Origin: Gymnopus androsaceus JB14
Lineage: Eukaryota > Basidiomycota > Agaricomycetes > Agaricales > Omphalotaceae
Assembly (NCBI GenBank): GCA_009733575.1
Contig: ML769435.1
Span: forward strand, 1-64,000
Direction of reading: 5' to 3'
Length of the DNA: 64,000 bases
Position 1 is the first letter of the stretch; the number at the start of each line of letters is the position of its first letter. The notes beneath the pieces were generated by a model, which made no database searches, was not told the DNA's origin, and saw only the letters and a program-made list of their open reading frames with translations. Of the stretch, positions 11,822-23,970 are shown one piece after another. Made by a program: the position numbers and the translations under genes.

Positions 11822-14300
11822 TCAGCCGCTCATTCTGAATCTGCATGATCCTTTCGGGATGGCCATACACATGACGGATCTCCGCCGGAGAGTGGGTTGG
11901 AATGTAACCTGGCTTGAATTGAAAGTAAGATGCAGCATCAAGTGAATAGGCGAGGAAACAGTCATTATCGCGTCGACAAATACGATCAAAGTCAAATAAA
12001 GTATTGGGCGATGTGGAGGGGCGTCGAAACGCACAAGTATACCAATGCCGCTTTTCATTGACGAGTTTTTGACAACATCCATAACACGTCCAAGAGAACC
12101 CTTGTGCATCTGAGCAAAGTTGTTGTTCTCAACGCCAACAACTTTGATTTCCGTATTGGCCCAAGGTATACGTCCCGTCGATGTATCGATAAGAGAGTTG
12201 CTAGTACCGGGCTGGCCCATAGTCGGCAGTTCATTGCGAGGATGATAGGGTTCATGAGCGAGATGGATTTGGGGCATTAAGGAAAGATTTTTGAGGCTGT
12301 TGGCGTGGAAAGGATGTGTAAGATCATCACTGCCATTGAACTTGACAGCAATAACATCGCCAACCGCAACCACCAGCCCTTCACGAGCAACGCCTAAGTC
12401 TTGTCGAACTTCAACTCTCGACCCCACTTGCATGACCTTGATCAAGAATCGAAACGGTATAAACCGTACTCCCAAAACAGTGAGATCGTCATCGAGACTT
12501 GGAGCATTGGCCTGGTTGATGAAGGCGACGTCGCACCCTGAGGAGTGAACGCACTCTATCCAGCCTTCAGAACCGCTTGTAATCTCATCGTCAATCTCTG
12601 CATCTCGAGTAAAAGGCCCATAGTGAAGAGCCAGTTGTACTCTTTCACCGTGATCAAAGAACCAGGAGCTGGGCAAAGGCCATCGACTACTGATCAAGTC
12701 AGGTAGACATTTCAGCCACTAACTAAGATCCTTGGCGAGAATAGTAGTGGCCTCCTGCACGTCGACATGATTGAGAACAACCAATGCGATACCGCTGTCA
12801 GTGACAGTTTGACCGCTCATTGTATAGACCTTGGATAAGTGATTACACGTCCTCGGACGTTCGCATTGATAACATTGGATCTTTGAACATGGTATGGAAT
12901 TACGGACAGCGAATGAAAGGATGGACTCAGAGCCCTGATACACCTTTGCCCTACAAGGCTGCGCAGCTCGACGCTTTCCATTGACTGGCAAAGCCGATAC
13001 TATTGTCGATGCTGTGTTGTGACGATCCCTCTTCAGACTGCAAGTGCGATACTTTGGGTCTCTTACGGGGTCACTCTGTAAGAGCCAGTCGAGGCAGGAA
13101 TCCCACAAGTATCTGATTATTTCGGTCTAAGTCCAGACCATTAGTGTATTCGGTGTCCAAAACTACACCAATGTCACCTCGGTACCGTCCCTTCTTGGCC
13201 AATATCCAAGTTCGCGGTTGCGGAATATCTCGGAGTCACCTCTGTTCAATGAGCTGAGATGCATCCACAACACGACGATGTATGGGCATCAGCAAGTGCA
13301 CATCCTTTGAAGGGGGAGCACGATGGTATCAGATGGGTGCAAAACAATTGGCTTGCGAGGATATTTGAAACCATAGATGGTTCAAAAGTAGGAGGATCGC
13401 TTGCGTATGCATCTGTAGCATGGAAGTCATTCGGATATAAAGGCCTCCCGGAAGCATGGAAGGAAAAGTGCCTCGGAGACCTGGAGGAGCCTTTCCATTG
13501 CGGGAGTCACGCTGGATACGCTGTACGATGTCGGATTCTGTCCCTTGCTTTTAATGTTATCAGAACAGAATATAAACCGAAACATTAATTCCGTACCTGA
13601 CAACGAACGTAAAATACTTCACAATCTTCCAACATGGCAGCGATGAGCAACAAGAGTGGCCAGGCCCTCTAGCTCGTCGCGTTCCTCAGAGGTTGGATCA
13701 TCCTCATCATCTAGCAGGAGGGGTTCCAGAGAAGTGTTGACTTTTGGATTGACCTCCTGCTCTGCAACTACCTGCTCCGCTGGCTTCATTTTTTCTAGTT
13801 GGGCCAATAACATCCATGCAGCTTCAGCGTCGTCTGGCTCGACTTTGCATGATACGGATCCTCATGGCGTGCCACTCCTCACCAACTTGAAGTTCGTCCA
13901 AGGACGTTTTGACTTCATCGCCGGAGGGCGGTTTCTCGTCGGTCATGTAGCTGTGCAGAAGATTCCATGCACGAGCTGCAGGAGAAGTCGAGGGAGGCAA
14001 GTCGGAAGTGATTTTATCGAGCAGGAAGTCGACCACTACTTGTGGAACGGAGGGCGGAGGTACATCGGAGGCTGCAATGGGTGCAGGGGAATTGCGGGAG
14101 TCGGTACTTTGAGAAGGCGGGGCTGGAGTGGGGGGTTGTTGAAGCAATTTTTCGGTTTCAAAAGTCAACCAACGTGTAATTACTTCGTCAAGGTGATCAA
14201 CATGGTCTTTTGGGCGGAGAGGGACCGATTCTGCCTGTTGCCGAAGCCGCTCCTCAGAGTCTTCATCGGAGGAATGCTCGAAGTCGAGGGTATCATCCAC
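11822..14300 (-). pseudogene. Degenerate KOW-motif (SPT5-like) gene
   Basis: Reading on the minus strand from about 14.3 kb there is an acidic opening (DDTLDFEHSSDEDSEE) and a region with LEPLLLDDEDDPTSEERDE in another frame. Next comes a KOW-like segment KKGRYRGDIGVVLDTEYTNG near 13.2 kb. Further on are GSRVEVRQDLGVAREGLVV followed by AVGDVIAVKFNG, and HKGSLGRVMDVV near 12.1 kb. An acidic N terminus followed by repeated KOW-type modules is the layout of SPT5-like transcription-elongation proteins, which agaricomycete genomes carry in many variant copies. The segments lie in different frames with stops between them (13.1-13.8 kb), and parts cannot be read. I therefore call it decayed; a multi-intron live gene is possible but less likely. 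Confidence 0.45.
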
Positions 14301-14706
14301 CTCCGCCTGATCTAATACAAGACTTGCGGCCTATAATCCTGAGTTATTAGTAGATGTGGGTCAAAGTATCGTGGACACTGCACGAATATACCTACTTCGG
14401 CTATCAGCTCATCTGCTCATCCTAAGGAAACAAAGCCTAAAGAAAGAACGTGTCAGCGCAGGTATTCCAAGGATTAGAGACTCAGAAAACGGAGAAGCGT
14501 AGTCCTTCTCTGCCTGTGAGCTTCTTACAGTCGTTCTGACGACTATTCTGACCGTCTTCGGGTCTTTTTACGCTCAAGGAGGCTCAAGGAATTATTTAAA
14601 TAGTTAAACTACGACTACGACGATGTTACATACGGATATTCGACCTTCAAGACTTACCTTGATGGACGTTCGGGAATGTAGAGCAAAAATGATTAGTCAG
14701 CATTTG

Positions 14707-14810
14707 AGCGCCAGACTTCTTCCGGCCGTAAAAAAATTCTATGACTCACCTCGGGTACATGACCGAGGTGAGTCATAGAATTTTTTTACGGCCGGAAGAA
14801 CTCTGGCGCT
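14707..14810. repeat. Near-perfect palindrome, 48-bp arms, 8-nt loop
   Basis: The left arm (14707-14754) and right arm (14763-14810) are reverse complements with a single mismatch. The loop is GTACATGA. The core reads TTCTTCCGGCCGTAAAAAAA and ATTCTATGACTCACCTCGG. It lies outside any gene. It could be a short hairpin element or a recombination product. Confidence 0.9.
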
Positions 14811-15749
14811 TCTGATTGCTGCACAGCTTTTTGCATCTTTTCCTCAACGTTTGTCGTAAAGACCGTCCATCGTGCTGAAGTCTTTTTTCATTGCTGTTCA
14901 CGTCGCCACTAGTAACCCGTGCATTGTGCGGGCGTTGTCGGAGCACTTGGGGACTGGTCCTAAAGGTACGTTGCTAAAATCTCATCATCGGTGACGGTCT
15001 AACATTACTCACTGTCCAGCAACGTTGTAAATGTTCAAGCCCTCGAGCCTCGAGTCCGTCATCCGAGTCCGTCATCCCTGGACGCAGTCCGCTGTGCACT
15101 CTCGCTTATTTTCCTTACTGCTCACCGTTATCGGATCTTCCTCTTGTGCGGCTGGGTTAGCAGAATTCTGAATCACTAAGGTCCGTGCTTGGAGAATTAC
15201 TGTTGTTTTCCATCTTTCTAACGCCGCTGTGTAGTCGGTATCTCCTCGTCGTCTTTGTAACTCAAAGATCATTGCTGCCGCAATTCTTCCTGCCTGGCTG
15301 GATGGCGTATGAATCTTTACTACTATAACTTATGATATTGCTACGTTGCTATGCTGTCCCAGTTTTGTAGTGTTGTAGTCTAGTGATACGTAGTGTCTCA
15401 AAACCTTTGGTATCGCTTAGTCCAATGCAAAAGAATTTGTCTCCAAAAAATATACCTACCCTACAAAGAAGTCGAACAGAAATGGCAAGTCAAAGCTGAC
15501 GAGACAATAGACATGGCCAATAGGGCCTCACAATGGCCAGTGGTCCGCAATGACCTAAAACTACAAGTCGGTGGAACAATGACATTATCCTTGGCTGGCG
15601 CACTTATAGACGACGCGTCTACGTCGACCGTGGACCTTTCACTCCTTAACTCTGCTACTTGATCACATTAAGTTCAAAGGTACGTGACATGCTTCGCTTT
15701 CGTTGTATACAGTAACTGAAGTATCGCATAGGCTTTCCTTCATCACATC
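14811..15749. other. Intergenic, no supported gene
   Basis: Short ORFs only. It contains a small direct repeat GAGTCCGTCATCC (twice near 15052-15078). Nothing else is recognised up to the start of the gene at 15750. Confidence 0.5.
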
Positions 15750-16770
15750 ATGCCTAAAGCTACTACTCCGAAAACGCGAAGCTCGCAAGCGGCCTCCTCT
15801 TCCAGTGCAGCCACAAAGACTGCACAGCGTACGGCAAACAATGCCAGAATCTGCGAACTCTTGTATGAAATCCGTCATGCTGCTGGAGTGCCCAAGTCTT
15901 TTAGCCGTCCCGCTGTCATTCATGGAGAGTATGCTGCAAGCAAATCCCGTATATATATGGGGGAGGGTGATAATGTCAACAGCATCCATCACCCTCGATT
16001 TGATCAACTTGGCCAACTCTACCAACAGGTCTGTATTGGTTCAACTCGTCTCCTTCGAATTCGAGCAACTGATCTCTCACCTAGGATTTATCGTGCACAT
16101 ACTTTTGTGCGCCTGGCGTGGGATGTCCAGCAGATTCCTAGGCATTTCCTAGAAGCAAACCACGAGCTAATTGACCTCCTCACCGCTCGGGAAATGCTCA
16201 AACCCGTCCCGAGAGCTGCATCATGTCCAAGGCAAAGCAATCCTCAAATACTTCTGCACAGCCATCGTCATTTCTTCCTCCAGCACTACCGCTTTCTGGT
16301 AGCTCTAGTTCGCCAATGGTCATCACAGACGATGACAAATCTGACATTGAAATCATTGATTTCGATCCAAGACTGAACTATCAACGCATACTGGTTGAGC
16401 GGGCTACGATGAACTCTTCTCCTGCCATCTGACAGGAGCCGCCTCCAAGGCTCAGCGAGACAGGATCATTGCGGACACGATGTCCAGTTCACCTGTCAGT
16501 AGTGAACAAGACGAAGTTGAGCAGCTCATTCGATCAAAAGCTGTTGCTCGCACCACCATTACTTTGTATGTTTTCACCGAGGTAAAAACAGTTTCATAAC
16601 CATTGTATCTTCCAGTACGCTAACTGGCTGTCCAGACCCGCAGTACCATCCAGAGCACACGCGCACTTGAGGTCAAGCTGGGTGTAGCATCAGGTTCATT
16701 CATAACATTGGATCGTTTAAGGAGTGAATTGGGCCCGCTGGGAATAAAGGCAAACTCTAGCATTGAATGA
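15750..16770 (+). CDS. Unknown protein, low-complexity N terminus
   Basis: The start at 15750 gives MPKATTPKTRSSQAASSSS, then a globular part with NNARICELLYEIRHAAGV and FVRLAWDVQQIPRHFLEANH. A Ser/Asp-rich linker follows (PMVITDDDKSDIEIIDFD). The 3' part near 16.63-16.77 kb reads LEVKLGVASGSFITLDRLRS to a stop at 16768-16770. The exons from 16.2 kb on change frame, so introns or breaks must lie between them, and I could not fix all the splice sites. I do not recognise the family. Its neighbour downstream has the same style and strand; the two may form one accessory module. Function is not inferred. Confidence 0.45.
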
Positions 16771-17376
16771 TACCTTGCGCTCTCAGCGACTTGGAGGCCA
16801 ATTCGATGGGATACACCATTCAGGGTGACCACTAATGCGATCATGGCTCTGAAGCTATCCAATGTTACTGTGAAGGATTGGAAAATCCACGCGCCTCACA
16901 TATATGAGAATCATCTTTAATAACTACTGTTCATCAATGTATCTTCTATGTAGCGCAATGTAAAGCAATTCAGATTATCACATGTCTGTATTAATGGTAT
17001 CCAATAGATAGTGATCTTTGTCATGCAGAAATTCAAGCTTCGACATGTGGCTTGAAATGAGCTAGAAATTTATGCTTTGACCATGATTTGTGCGGTCCGA
17101 AATGACCATAAACTAGTCCATTGTGAGCTGACCCTGAATATGTCGTGGCTAGACCACCATTGTATATTGACTCTAATGGATGTGGCCCGGGATCCCATTG
17201 TTTGTTATCCTGCCTCTCAATTAATTTGATAAGCACTGACTTGCTTGTGGCCAGGTCTTTCACATTGCACAAGTTCAACCTTCTTACACTAGTACCACCA
17301 CCTTCACGATATCAAAACACTTTCACGATCGCGATGAATCGGAACACAGAACCCAGACGCGACACTCCTGCCAACC

Positions 17377-19757
17377 ATGATCTTGACCAACGCCCAAAAA
17401 AACAATGCAGCGGACGCAGAGCCTACACTGAAATTGCAGCAAAGTGCAAATGAAGGAGGGTCAAACAACAACGCAGGTTCAGTCTCAGTAAGTTGATGAC
17501 ATATTGTGCGAAGGTCTCCATCTAATAAACATCTTGTAGGGAAAACCTCGCTACAGGTACTCCAACCCTCCAGAAAGATATACTGCAACGTCTTCTTCCC
17601 TGAGTACAAAAGCTACAGTAGCAAGCGCAAACAGGCTTTTGACGCCATCTACAGCAAGCATCTGATGAGCGACACATCTTTCGCCAAACCAGCGAGTATG
17701 ACAGCTGAGGAATGGAAGAGGGTGTGTTATATTTTGCCTCCAAATCTAATAAAAAGCTCAATCGTACACAATTTAGACTCTTATCAAGTGGTTCGACAAC
17801 AATGTCAAGAAAAGCGGTCAAACTGTGAAAAGAGATGTTGAAGCTCAGTCGAAGCATGTCAGCACGGCAGATGAGAATACACTCGTTCAGAACCATATTC
17901 CGCATCCTGCCAACCCTCCATCGACCAATCAGTCAGACCACTATTATCCTGGGCCAAACTTCGCGACCTGGCCAAGTTCTTTAACGAGCTGACGTTGGGC
18001 AATATGGATATCAAGTCGGGAAGAATGGTGTTTGCGGGTAGCTGGGGCATGACGGAGGAGGAAATCAGCCAAGACTGGAACGAGCTGAGCGTGGATGAAT
18101 GAAACAAGTGGGAAAAACGTGCCGCCAGCTGAGTGCGATATTCAACAGTAAGCTTATGCCATGTCAGGCATTGTTCCTTTGGTAACCCTCTGTTTTCTTA
18201 GCAATCAAGGAGCGTTTCGTGTCTTTGCTTTCCGAAGCTGCTTCAAGGCTGTCTACAGTTCGGACACATTGGACATGGGGAAATTGCCACAGTCATTGTT
18301 TTTGATGATGGCTTCGATACAGAAAGAAGAAAGATTGCCAGTCATGGGTAACGTATTCCCTTGCCATTTTCTTCGCTATACTCATCCGTTGCTCCATAGC
18401 ATCTTTGCCAGTTCGGACATCAAGTGCTCCGCCACGTATCGAGGAAGTTGTGAAAGACCCCTACGTATTATACCGCGACCTTTCAGATCATTTGAACGAG
18501 AGTCTCAAAGACACCAGTGAGTTGATATAAAATCTTTGCGACGCATTGATATTCACGCTTTAGGTTTAGTTCTTAACGACCTCAAGCTAAGGACCGAGAT
18601 ACCCATTGACAGCGAAGGCCTTGCCTGGTTCCCCACAATATCCAATCTTGACAATGTGTCAAGATCGCAGCTAAGACAGGTCTATGAGGATTTCATGACC
18701 GCGATCTGGTGTAAGTCTTCCATTGATCCCTTGAGATATTTCGCTTATTGTTATAATTTAGTTCAAGCTGGCTATACAGGCTCCGTAGATTACAACGCCA
18801 TCGAAACCAACCCGAATGATTACTACGAACCCACTCTACTTCCGGCTCACATGAAACTCAAGAGTGCTGCAATACACAGGGGGATGGTTCCAGGATCTAT
18901 TTGAATATCTCATGGCGAACTACTGCAGCTCAGGGAGAGTTTTCGTGTTGAAGAAACCCAGTCCAGTGGCAGATGTCGAGATTGCTCCACCGCCGATTCC
19001 TGCGCCTGTTCATTTGGGTACCCCAGAGCCGAAGACTGTCTCTTCGATGACCGCAGATGATGCTCCTGTAGCTCATTTGCGTACACCAAAGCCAGAGGTT
19101 GTATCTACAAAGGTGGCGGATGACAATTTGCACACACCGCTCGCCACCACTGAGCAGAAAACCCCCGAGGCTCCCGCTCTCCCTATTCCATCGCCAAACG
19201 CACCCAACGCAGCTCATCCAATGATCCCTTTAACGGATACGGCGATGGCCTCACCTTCAGCTACTGCCGTCGATCTCTCACTGGATGAGAATAATGGAGC
19301 TCCCGAAAATATACACAACGATGAAGATGACGATGAAGATTGGATGGACGCGCCTGAGGAAACTGACCCGCCCGTCGCTGAAACGACGGTCACACCCGCG
19401 GACGCTGATGCCAATGTCAGCATGAACCACACAGACGCCGGCACCTCCAGTGGTCCAGATCCCGAGGGCGCTGTTGGCACAGACATTACAAAGACAAATG
19501 AGAAGAAGGGTGCGAAGAAAATGCGGGGGCGCAAGGCAGGAAAGCAGAAACAGCAACCACTTGTGAATGAGAATGTCTCTTCGCCTGCGACAACGGGGGG
19601 TAATGACAAACCAAAAAACCTTGAAGATGGTGTTCAGGCTGAACAAGTGGACGTCACGCACATGCCCCTTCGTCGCAGCAAGCGAAAAATCGCGGAGACC
19701 GAAGCAGACGGTGATGGAACGGATGGTACGCAGAGAAAGCATCGCAAAAAGCAGTGA
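17377..19757 (+). pseudogene. Unknown multi-exon gene with frame breaks and charged C-terminal tail
   Basis: Clear exons encode YKSYSSKRKQAFDAIYSKHL, SMTAEEWKR, LIKWFDNNVKKSGQTVKR, AKFFNELTLGNMDIKSGRM, EIPIDSEGLAWFPTISNLDN and LQYTGGWFQDLFEYLMANY. A long disordered acidic/basic tail ends in KRKIAETEAD and RKHRKKQ (stop at 19755-19757), which resembles a nuclear-localisation signal. Adjacent segments lie in different frames at about 17.60, 17.94 and 18.87 kb where no intron fits. The gene is therefore broken, or the assembly has indels. The family is not recognised and there is no catalytic motif. Confidence 0.5.
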
Positions 19758-20180
19758 TGCTTAAGTACTTTTCTTTTTTTCTTGAGTACTTTCTCAAGTA
19801 CTTTGTACAACGTTCTCAGTATCTTGCAATGTTTTCTTTATGATTTTTTCTTCATACTTTCTTTACTATGCTTGGGTACTTTCTCTACTTACATACTTTC
19901 TTAAGTACTTTCTGAGCAGTTTACTCAAGTATAGGACTTATGACTTCTTCGTCATACTTTCTTTACTATTTCTTGGGTACTTTCTACTTAGATACCTTCT
20001 CAAGTACTTTCTGAATAATAAAAGACTTAAGTATATCAAAGAATCTTAAGTAAACGATCTGAGTAATGATCACTTAAGTAAACTTTCAGAGTAAAGTAAA
20101 GTCATATGCTCAAAGGTGAAGAAGTTTGCTTGAGGACATACTTGAGAAGTTCTCAAGTAAAAACGACTTTCTTAAGAAAA
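19758..20180. repeat. Degenerate satellite of AAGTACTTTCT-like units
   Basis: Variants of CTCAAGTACTTTCT, CTTAAGTACTTT and their complements occur at irregular spacing. They include two related longer units, each with TCATACTTTCTTTACTAT. The TTAAGTA/TACTTAA words are partly self-complementary. A 69-codon hydrophobic ORF here is a by-product of the repeat. The stretch begins right after the stop of the upstream gene. Confidence 0.75.
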
Positions 20181-20202
20181 CGTGCCCTAGATTTACCTAT
20201 AT

Positions 20203-20934
20203 CCAGCAGGTAATGCCCAATGGCATGCTTTACGATCTAGCTACGCCAAGCTGCCTGTACAGCAGGTATTACCACCAAGTACGCCTATCCTAGCCACGAA
20301 ACCAAGGGCGACGAGGTGACCCTTCATCCATTTTCTATCTCGTATAAAGATAACCCACTACTAACTGATACCTTCATTCCTTCCTCATCTCCTACCTGTA
20401 CCATAGGCACCTGCACCGAAATCGACACCAATAACGAGCATTCGACCTTCAAAGGACCGGGCTGGCGTCCACTCGCTCACTCCATGTCGATGGGAATTCG
20501 AGAGCACGAGACAAGCGCGAAAGTGTATTGGTTCCAAGGTGGATGGAATTCGTGTACTACTTCTTCCATCGATGATGCGGGTAGTACTAACGCTGCCTTT
20601 TCCCCAAGCAGTTGGTCTAATCTATCTAGCGCTTTTCAACGGGTCAAAAGTGTGGTTAGGAATTTAGAATGTGTGCTCTTATCATTCCTCGACCATGAAT
20701 GCATCTACCAATGTGACCCTCGATGCCTTCGAGGGGTGATCCCCGATGAGCTCAAAGTGATTTCGATAATCGGCATTCGGTATCCGGTATCGATTCATGA
20801 TGCGCCCAACGTCTGCATCAACAACGCTCCTCGGACTTCCGTCGCTCAATTCCAACCCCCAAATCTCCATTTCAGCCATGTTCCCGTGCTGATACTGCTT
20901 CAACCTCGTGAGTTGTTACGGGAGCGAGTGTTTG
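20203..20934. repeat. Repeat block A, left copy
   Basis: A direct repeat of 22886-23619; roughly 15 mismatches were noted over about 730 bp. It holds an uninterrupted plus-strand frame (MSMGIREHETSAKVYWFQGG, SSIDDAGSTNAAFSPSSW) and a minus-strand frame (GRIMNRYRIPNADYRNHFEL), both preserved in the other young copy. I cannot tell which, if either, is expressed. It has sharp borders at TATATCCAGCAGG and GCGAGTGTTTG. Confidence 0.85.
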
Positions 20935-22116
20935 CCGAGCTCGAAACTCAATTTCAAGGAGCGGCAAGTGCAGAGCGTATGATGAACAGAGAACTGAATA
21001 CCCACATACGAGATTACGACCAACCCAGCTCCAAATCGACGCAATAATGTTACAGTCCGAGGACTCGAAACATTGGCCGAACTTTTCGGGTCGGTACTGC
21101 CATTTTTAGTGCACCGAAAATATTAGTCAACTAAAACCTACACCATGGCTCGTAGGAATGAGCTTACAACAAGAATAGCACAATATGAAAGAAAATCCGA
21201 GTACTACATCTGGAGCTGCTCAGGTCGCCGGCGCTCGTCAGAGTGTTCCTGTTTTCATTCTTTTGGCGCTGTCTATCCGAGTCGTTGCTCTACTCTTTGG
21301 ATGAGAGTACAGGTCTTTGGCGATAATTTCGTGTTGTACAGGGTATTGTAAAGTGTCTGTTATCAAGTCATTCCAAATCGATTCCAAAGGTAATTAAACC
21401 TTCCATCGACGCTATCGCTTCAATCTCGAAGCCCCACGGTCGCGCCTATCAAATTGTTGTCTCCGAGTCTGGACTTACAGAACTTCAGTACCAGTCCCTG
21501 TCCAGTTCCTTCGTCCGCATTCCCCAACTCAGGTTTCAGAATTCACTAAGAAAATGAAAGTCAGCCGCAGTACTCAAAAGTCGTGGATTTACAAAACGTA
21601 CCTTGATGGTATCTGTTATATCCACAGAACCTCGAGGACTAGGACGCAAACTTTCATTTTTCGGTTTTTTCAATGGTCCTCTGGGCCTCAATTCACTGTT
21701 CCCGATAGCAAAATGATCAGCTAGGGGAAAGAAAGCCGAACTTGTAGTAGAGCTGGATGATTCAGGAGGTTGAGGTTCTGAAGGAGTGGATCCAACAGGA
21801 AGTTGCAACTCCGATTCTGGAGCGGAACTACCAGTGGATGATTCCATACTCGTTTGCAGTCCTGAAGGATTCGGAGCGTCCTCAAGTGGCAAATATGAAG
21901 GAGCAGGACTGAAAGATCCCGGCGCCTGCGACTTTGAAGGAGCGTTACTGGAAGATCCGGGCGCAGATCCAAATTGGTTATCCTCAGAGCCCCGGGTCGA
22001 GGCAAAAATGGACGAATCCAGGCTAAAAGTACCAGCCTCTTCCGTGGTCATGAAAACATCCGGACCTTTCGTGCGGCTGGGCATCGACATTCTACGATGA
22101 AGGAATGCGGGAAATC
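20935..22116. repeat. Repeat block B, second copy
   Basis: It is nearly identical to 10366-11540, including the frame-preserved Ser/Pro-rich minus-strand ORF. That ORF is part of a 323-codon open frame here (21536-22507). This copy lies between the two A blocks and continues into block C. Confidence 0.85.
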
Positions 22117-22885
22117 GTTCCAACAGTTCGCTCACATGAACGATGTTATGGTCCCAAGCACACCCGGTACAACAGTCAGTGGCGAGCTTGTTTGAAACCC
22201 GGAAAAGGTAACACCGATGCCGAGGGCAAGTGAGAGGATTAGCAGTATCCATCGCTTGGGTGTCGAGTCGATTTCGTGAAAATAAGAGCAAAGCATACGT
22301 AGAGCCGGAGGTGAGATGGATGGAGGCAAGTCGATTTTTAATGCGAAAAGCTGTAATGCCTGAACAGCTTCCTGCAGCGCATATCGATGACCAGGAAGGA
22401 GTGAACCGAGCAAGAATGGATGAGAGACGTAAAGTAGTGTAAGCGCTGAGATCTATAAAAGGCGCCGAAGTAAGCGCCCTACTTTCCTTAGAGCTTTGCT
22501 CATTCATCTTACTTTAGCTCTTCGAATATCCAGATCTAGAAATCGATGAAGCTTCAAAGTATCAAGGAATAAGTGATACTCGCCAGACCTTAATTACTAG
22601 CCACAATTCACGCTGATAATGCCATGTATTTCGATCCATCATCGCGAGCCAACCAACTTCTGCATCTTTTTAGCCCTGCAAAACACTTCAGCGTCGACTT
22701 CCGTTTCTCAGTTTACGCACTGTCCTGGTGCCGGAACTTTAGCTGTGACTTACCCCGGGGTGCTCCAGTGCTGGTCTGGAGAAAATCTGGATTGTACGTG
22801 ACGTCTTTTTTTTCCTCGGCCGTTCACTCATTATTGATCATCGCTGTCCTTCCTTCCAGCTCTAATTCCGTTTCATAACCCTATA
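22117..22885. repeat. Repeat block C, second copy
   Basis: It is almost identical to 2953-3695, including the 93-codon minus-strand ORF with a hydrophobic stretch (RWILLILSLALGIGVTF). It joins block A at the same CCTATATCC border as at 3695. Confidence 0.85.
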
Positions 22886-23619
22886 TCCAGCAGGTAATGC
22901 CCAATGGCATGCTTTACGATCTAGCTACGCCAAGCTGCCCGTACAGCAGGTATTACCACCAAGTACGCCTATCCTAGCCACGAAACCAAGGGCGACGAGG
23001 TGACCCTTCATCCATTTTCTATCTCGTATAAAGCTAACACACTACTAACTGATACTTTCATTCCTTCCTCATCTATTACCTGTACCATAGGCACCTGCAC
23101 CGAAATCGACACCAATAACGAACATTCGACCTTCAAAGCACCGGGCTGGCGTCCACTCGCTCACTCCATGTCGATGGGAATTCGAGAGCACGAGACAAGC
23201 GGGAAAGTGTATTGGTTCCAAGGTGGATGGAATTCGTGTACTACTTCTTCCATCGATGATGCGGGTAGTACTAACGCTGCCTTTTCCCCAAGCAGTTGGT
23301 CTAATCTATTTAGCGCTTTTCAACGGGTCAAAAGTGTGGTTAGGAATTTAGAATGTGTGCTCTTATCATTCCTCGACCATGAATGCATTTACCAATGTGA
23401 CCATCGATGCCTTCGAGGGGTGATCCCCGATGAGCTCAAAGTGATTTCGATAATCGGCATTCGGTACCCGGTATCGATTCATGATGCGCCCAACGTCTGC
23501 ATCAACAACGCTCCTCGGACTTCCGTCGCTCAATTCCAACCCCCAAATCACCATCTCAGCCATGTTCCCGTGCTGATACTGCTTCAACCTAGTGAGTTGT
23601 TACGGGAGCGAGTGTTTGG
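22886..23619. repeat. Repeat block A, right copy
   Basis: The right-hand direct repeat of the A-B-C-A array. A-(B+C)-A has the geometry of an LTR element with about 730-bp ends and about 1.95 kb inside. However, the ends do not show TG...CA and I see no target-site duplication, primer site or polymerase. A segmental duplication is equally possible. Confidence 0.85.
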
Positions 23620-23970
23620 GCCCAGATGGATTCTCGCTGGGCTATTTCTCAGCAACCAATAACCTCGAGCTCAGGATGTTCATCTTTGACAGGCATGACA
23701 TGGGCTGTTTGCGCGCGCAATTGGTTTGCAGATATGGTTATTTTGGTTATCCAGGCTTGAGGGACGGGAAGGACATGTCTGTCTTGTGCTTAGGAAATGG
23801 GATTGCAGTGGGTATTTGCCCCCGAACGTCAAAGAGCCAGTAACTGATTCGTTTATCCATTCCTGCAGATGCTCTCGGAGCTGATGCATGTACGTCTTCC
23901 TCTTTACCCACTGCGTGGCAGGCACGCCGAATTAGCGGTGAAGGTGGTGTCTATTATCATACAGCTAAGA
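23620..23970. other. Short intergenic stretch
   Basis: No supported gene, RNA gene or repeat. It separates the A-B-C-A array from the 3' end of the next gene. Confidence 0.5.

Noticed and set aside
13656..14315. 219-codon plus-strand ORF
   Set aside because: Opposite the acidic N-terminal region of the KOW-like gene, whose minus-strand reading has the expected acidic and KOW-type segments.
19214..19609. 131-codon minus-strand ORF and an overlapping 154-codon one
   Set aside because: Antisense shadows of the charged tail of the 17-19.8 kb gene; Ser/Val-rich by composition.
20203..23619. Autonomous LTR retrotransposon
   Set aside because: Direct terminal repeats are present, but there is no TG...CA, primer-binding site, protease, reverse transcriptase or integrase in the internal part.
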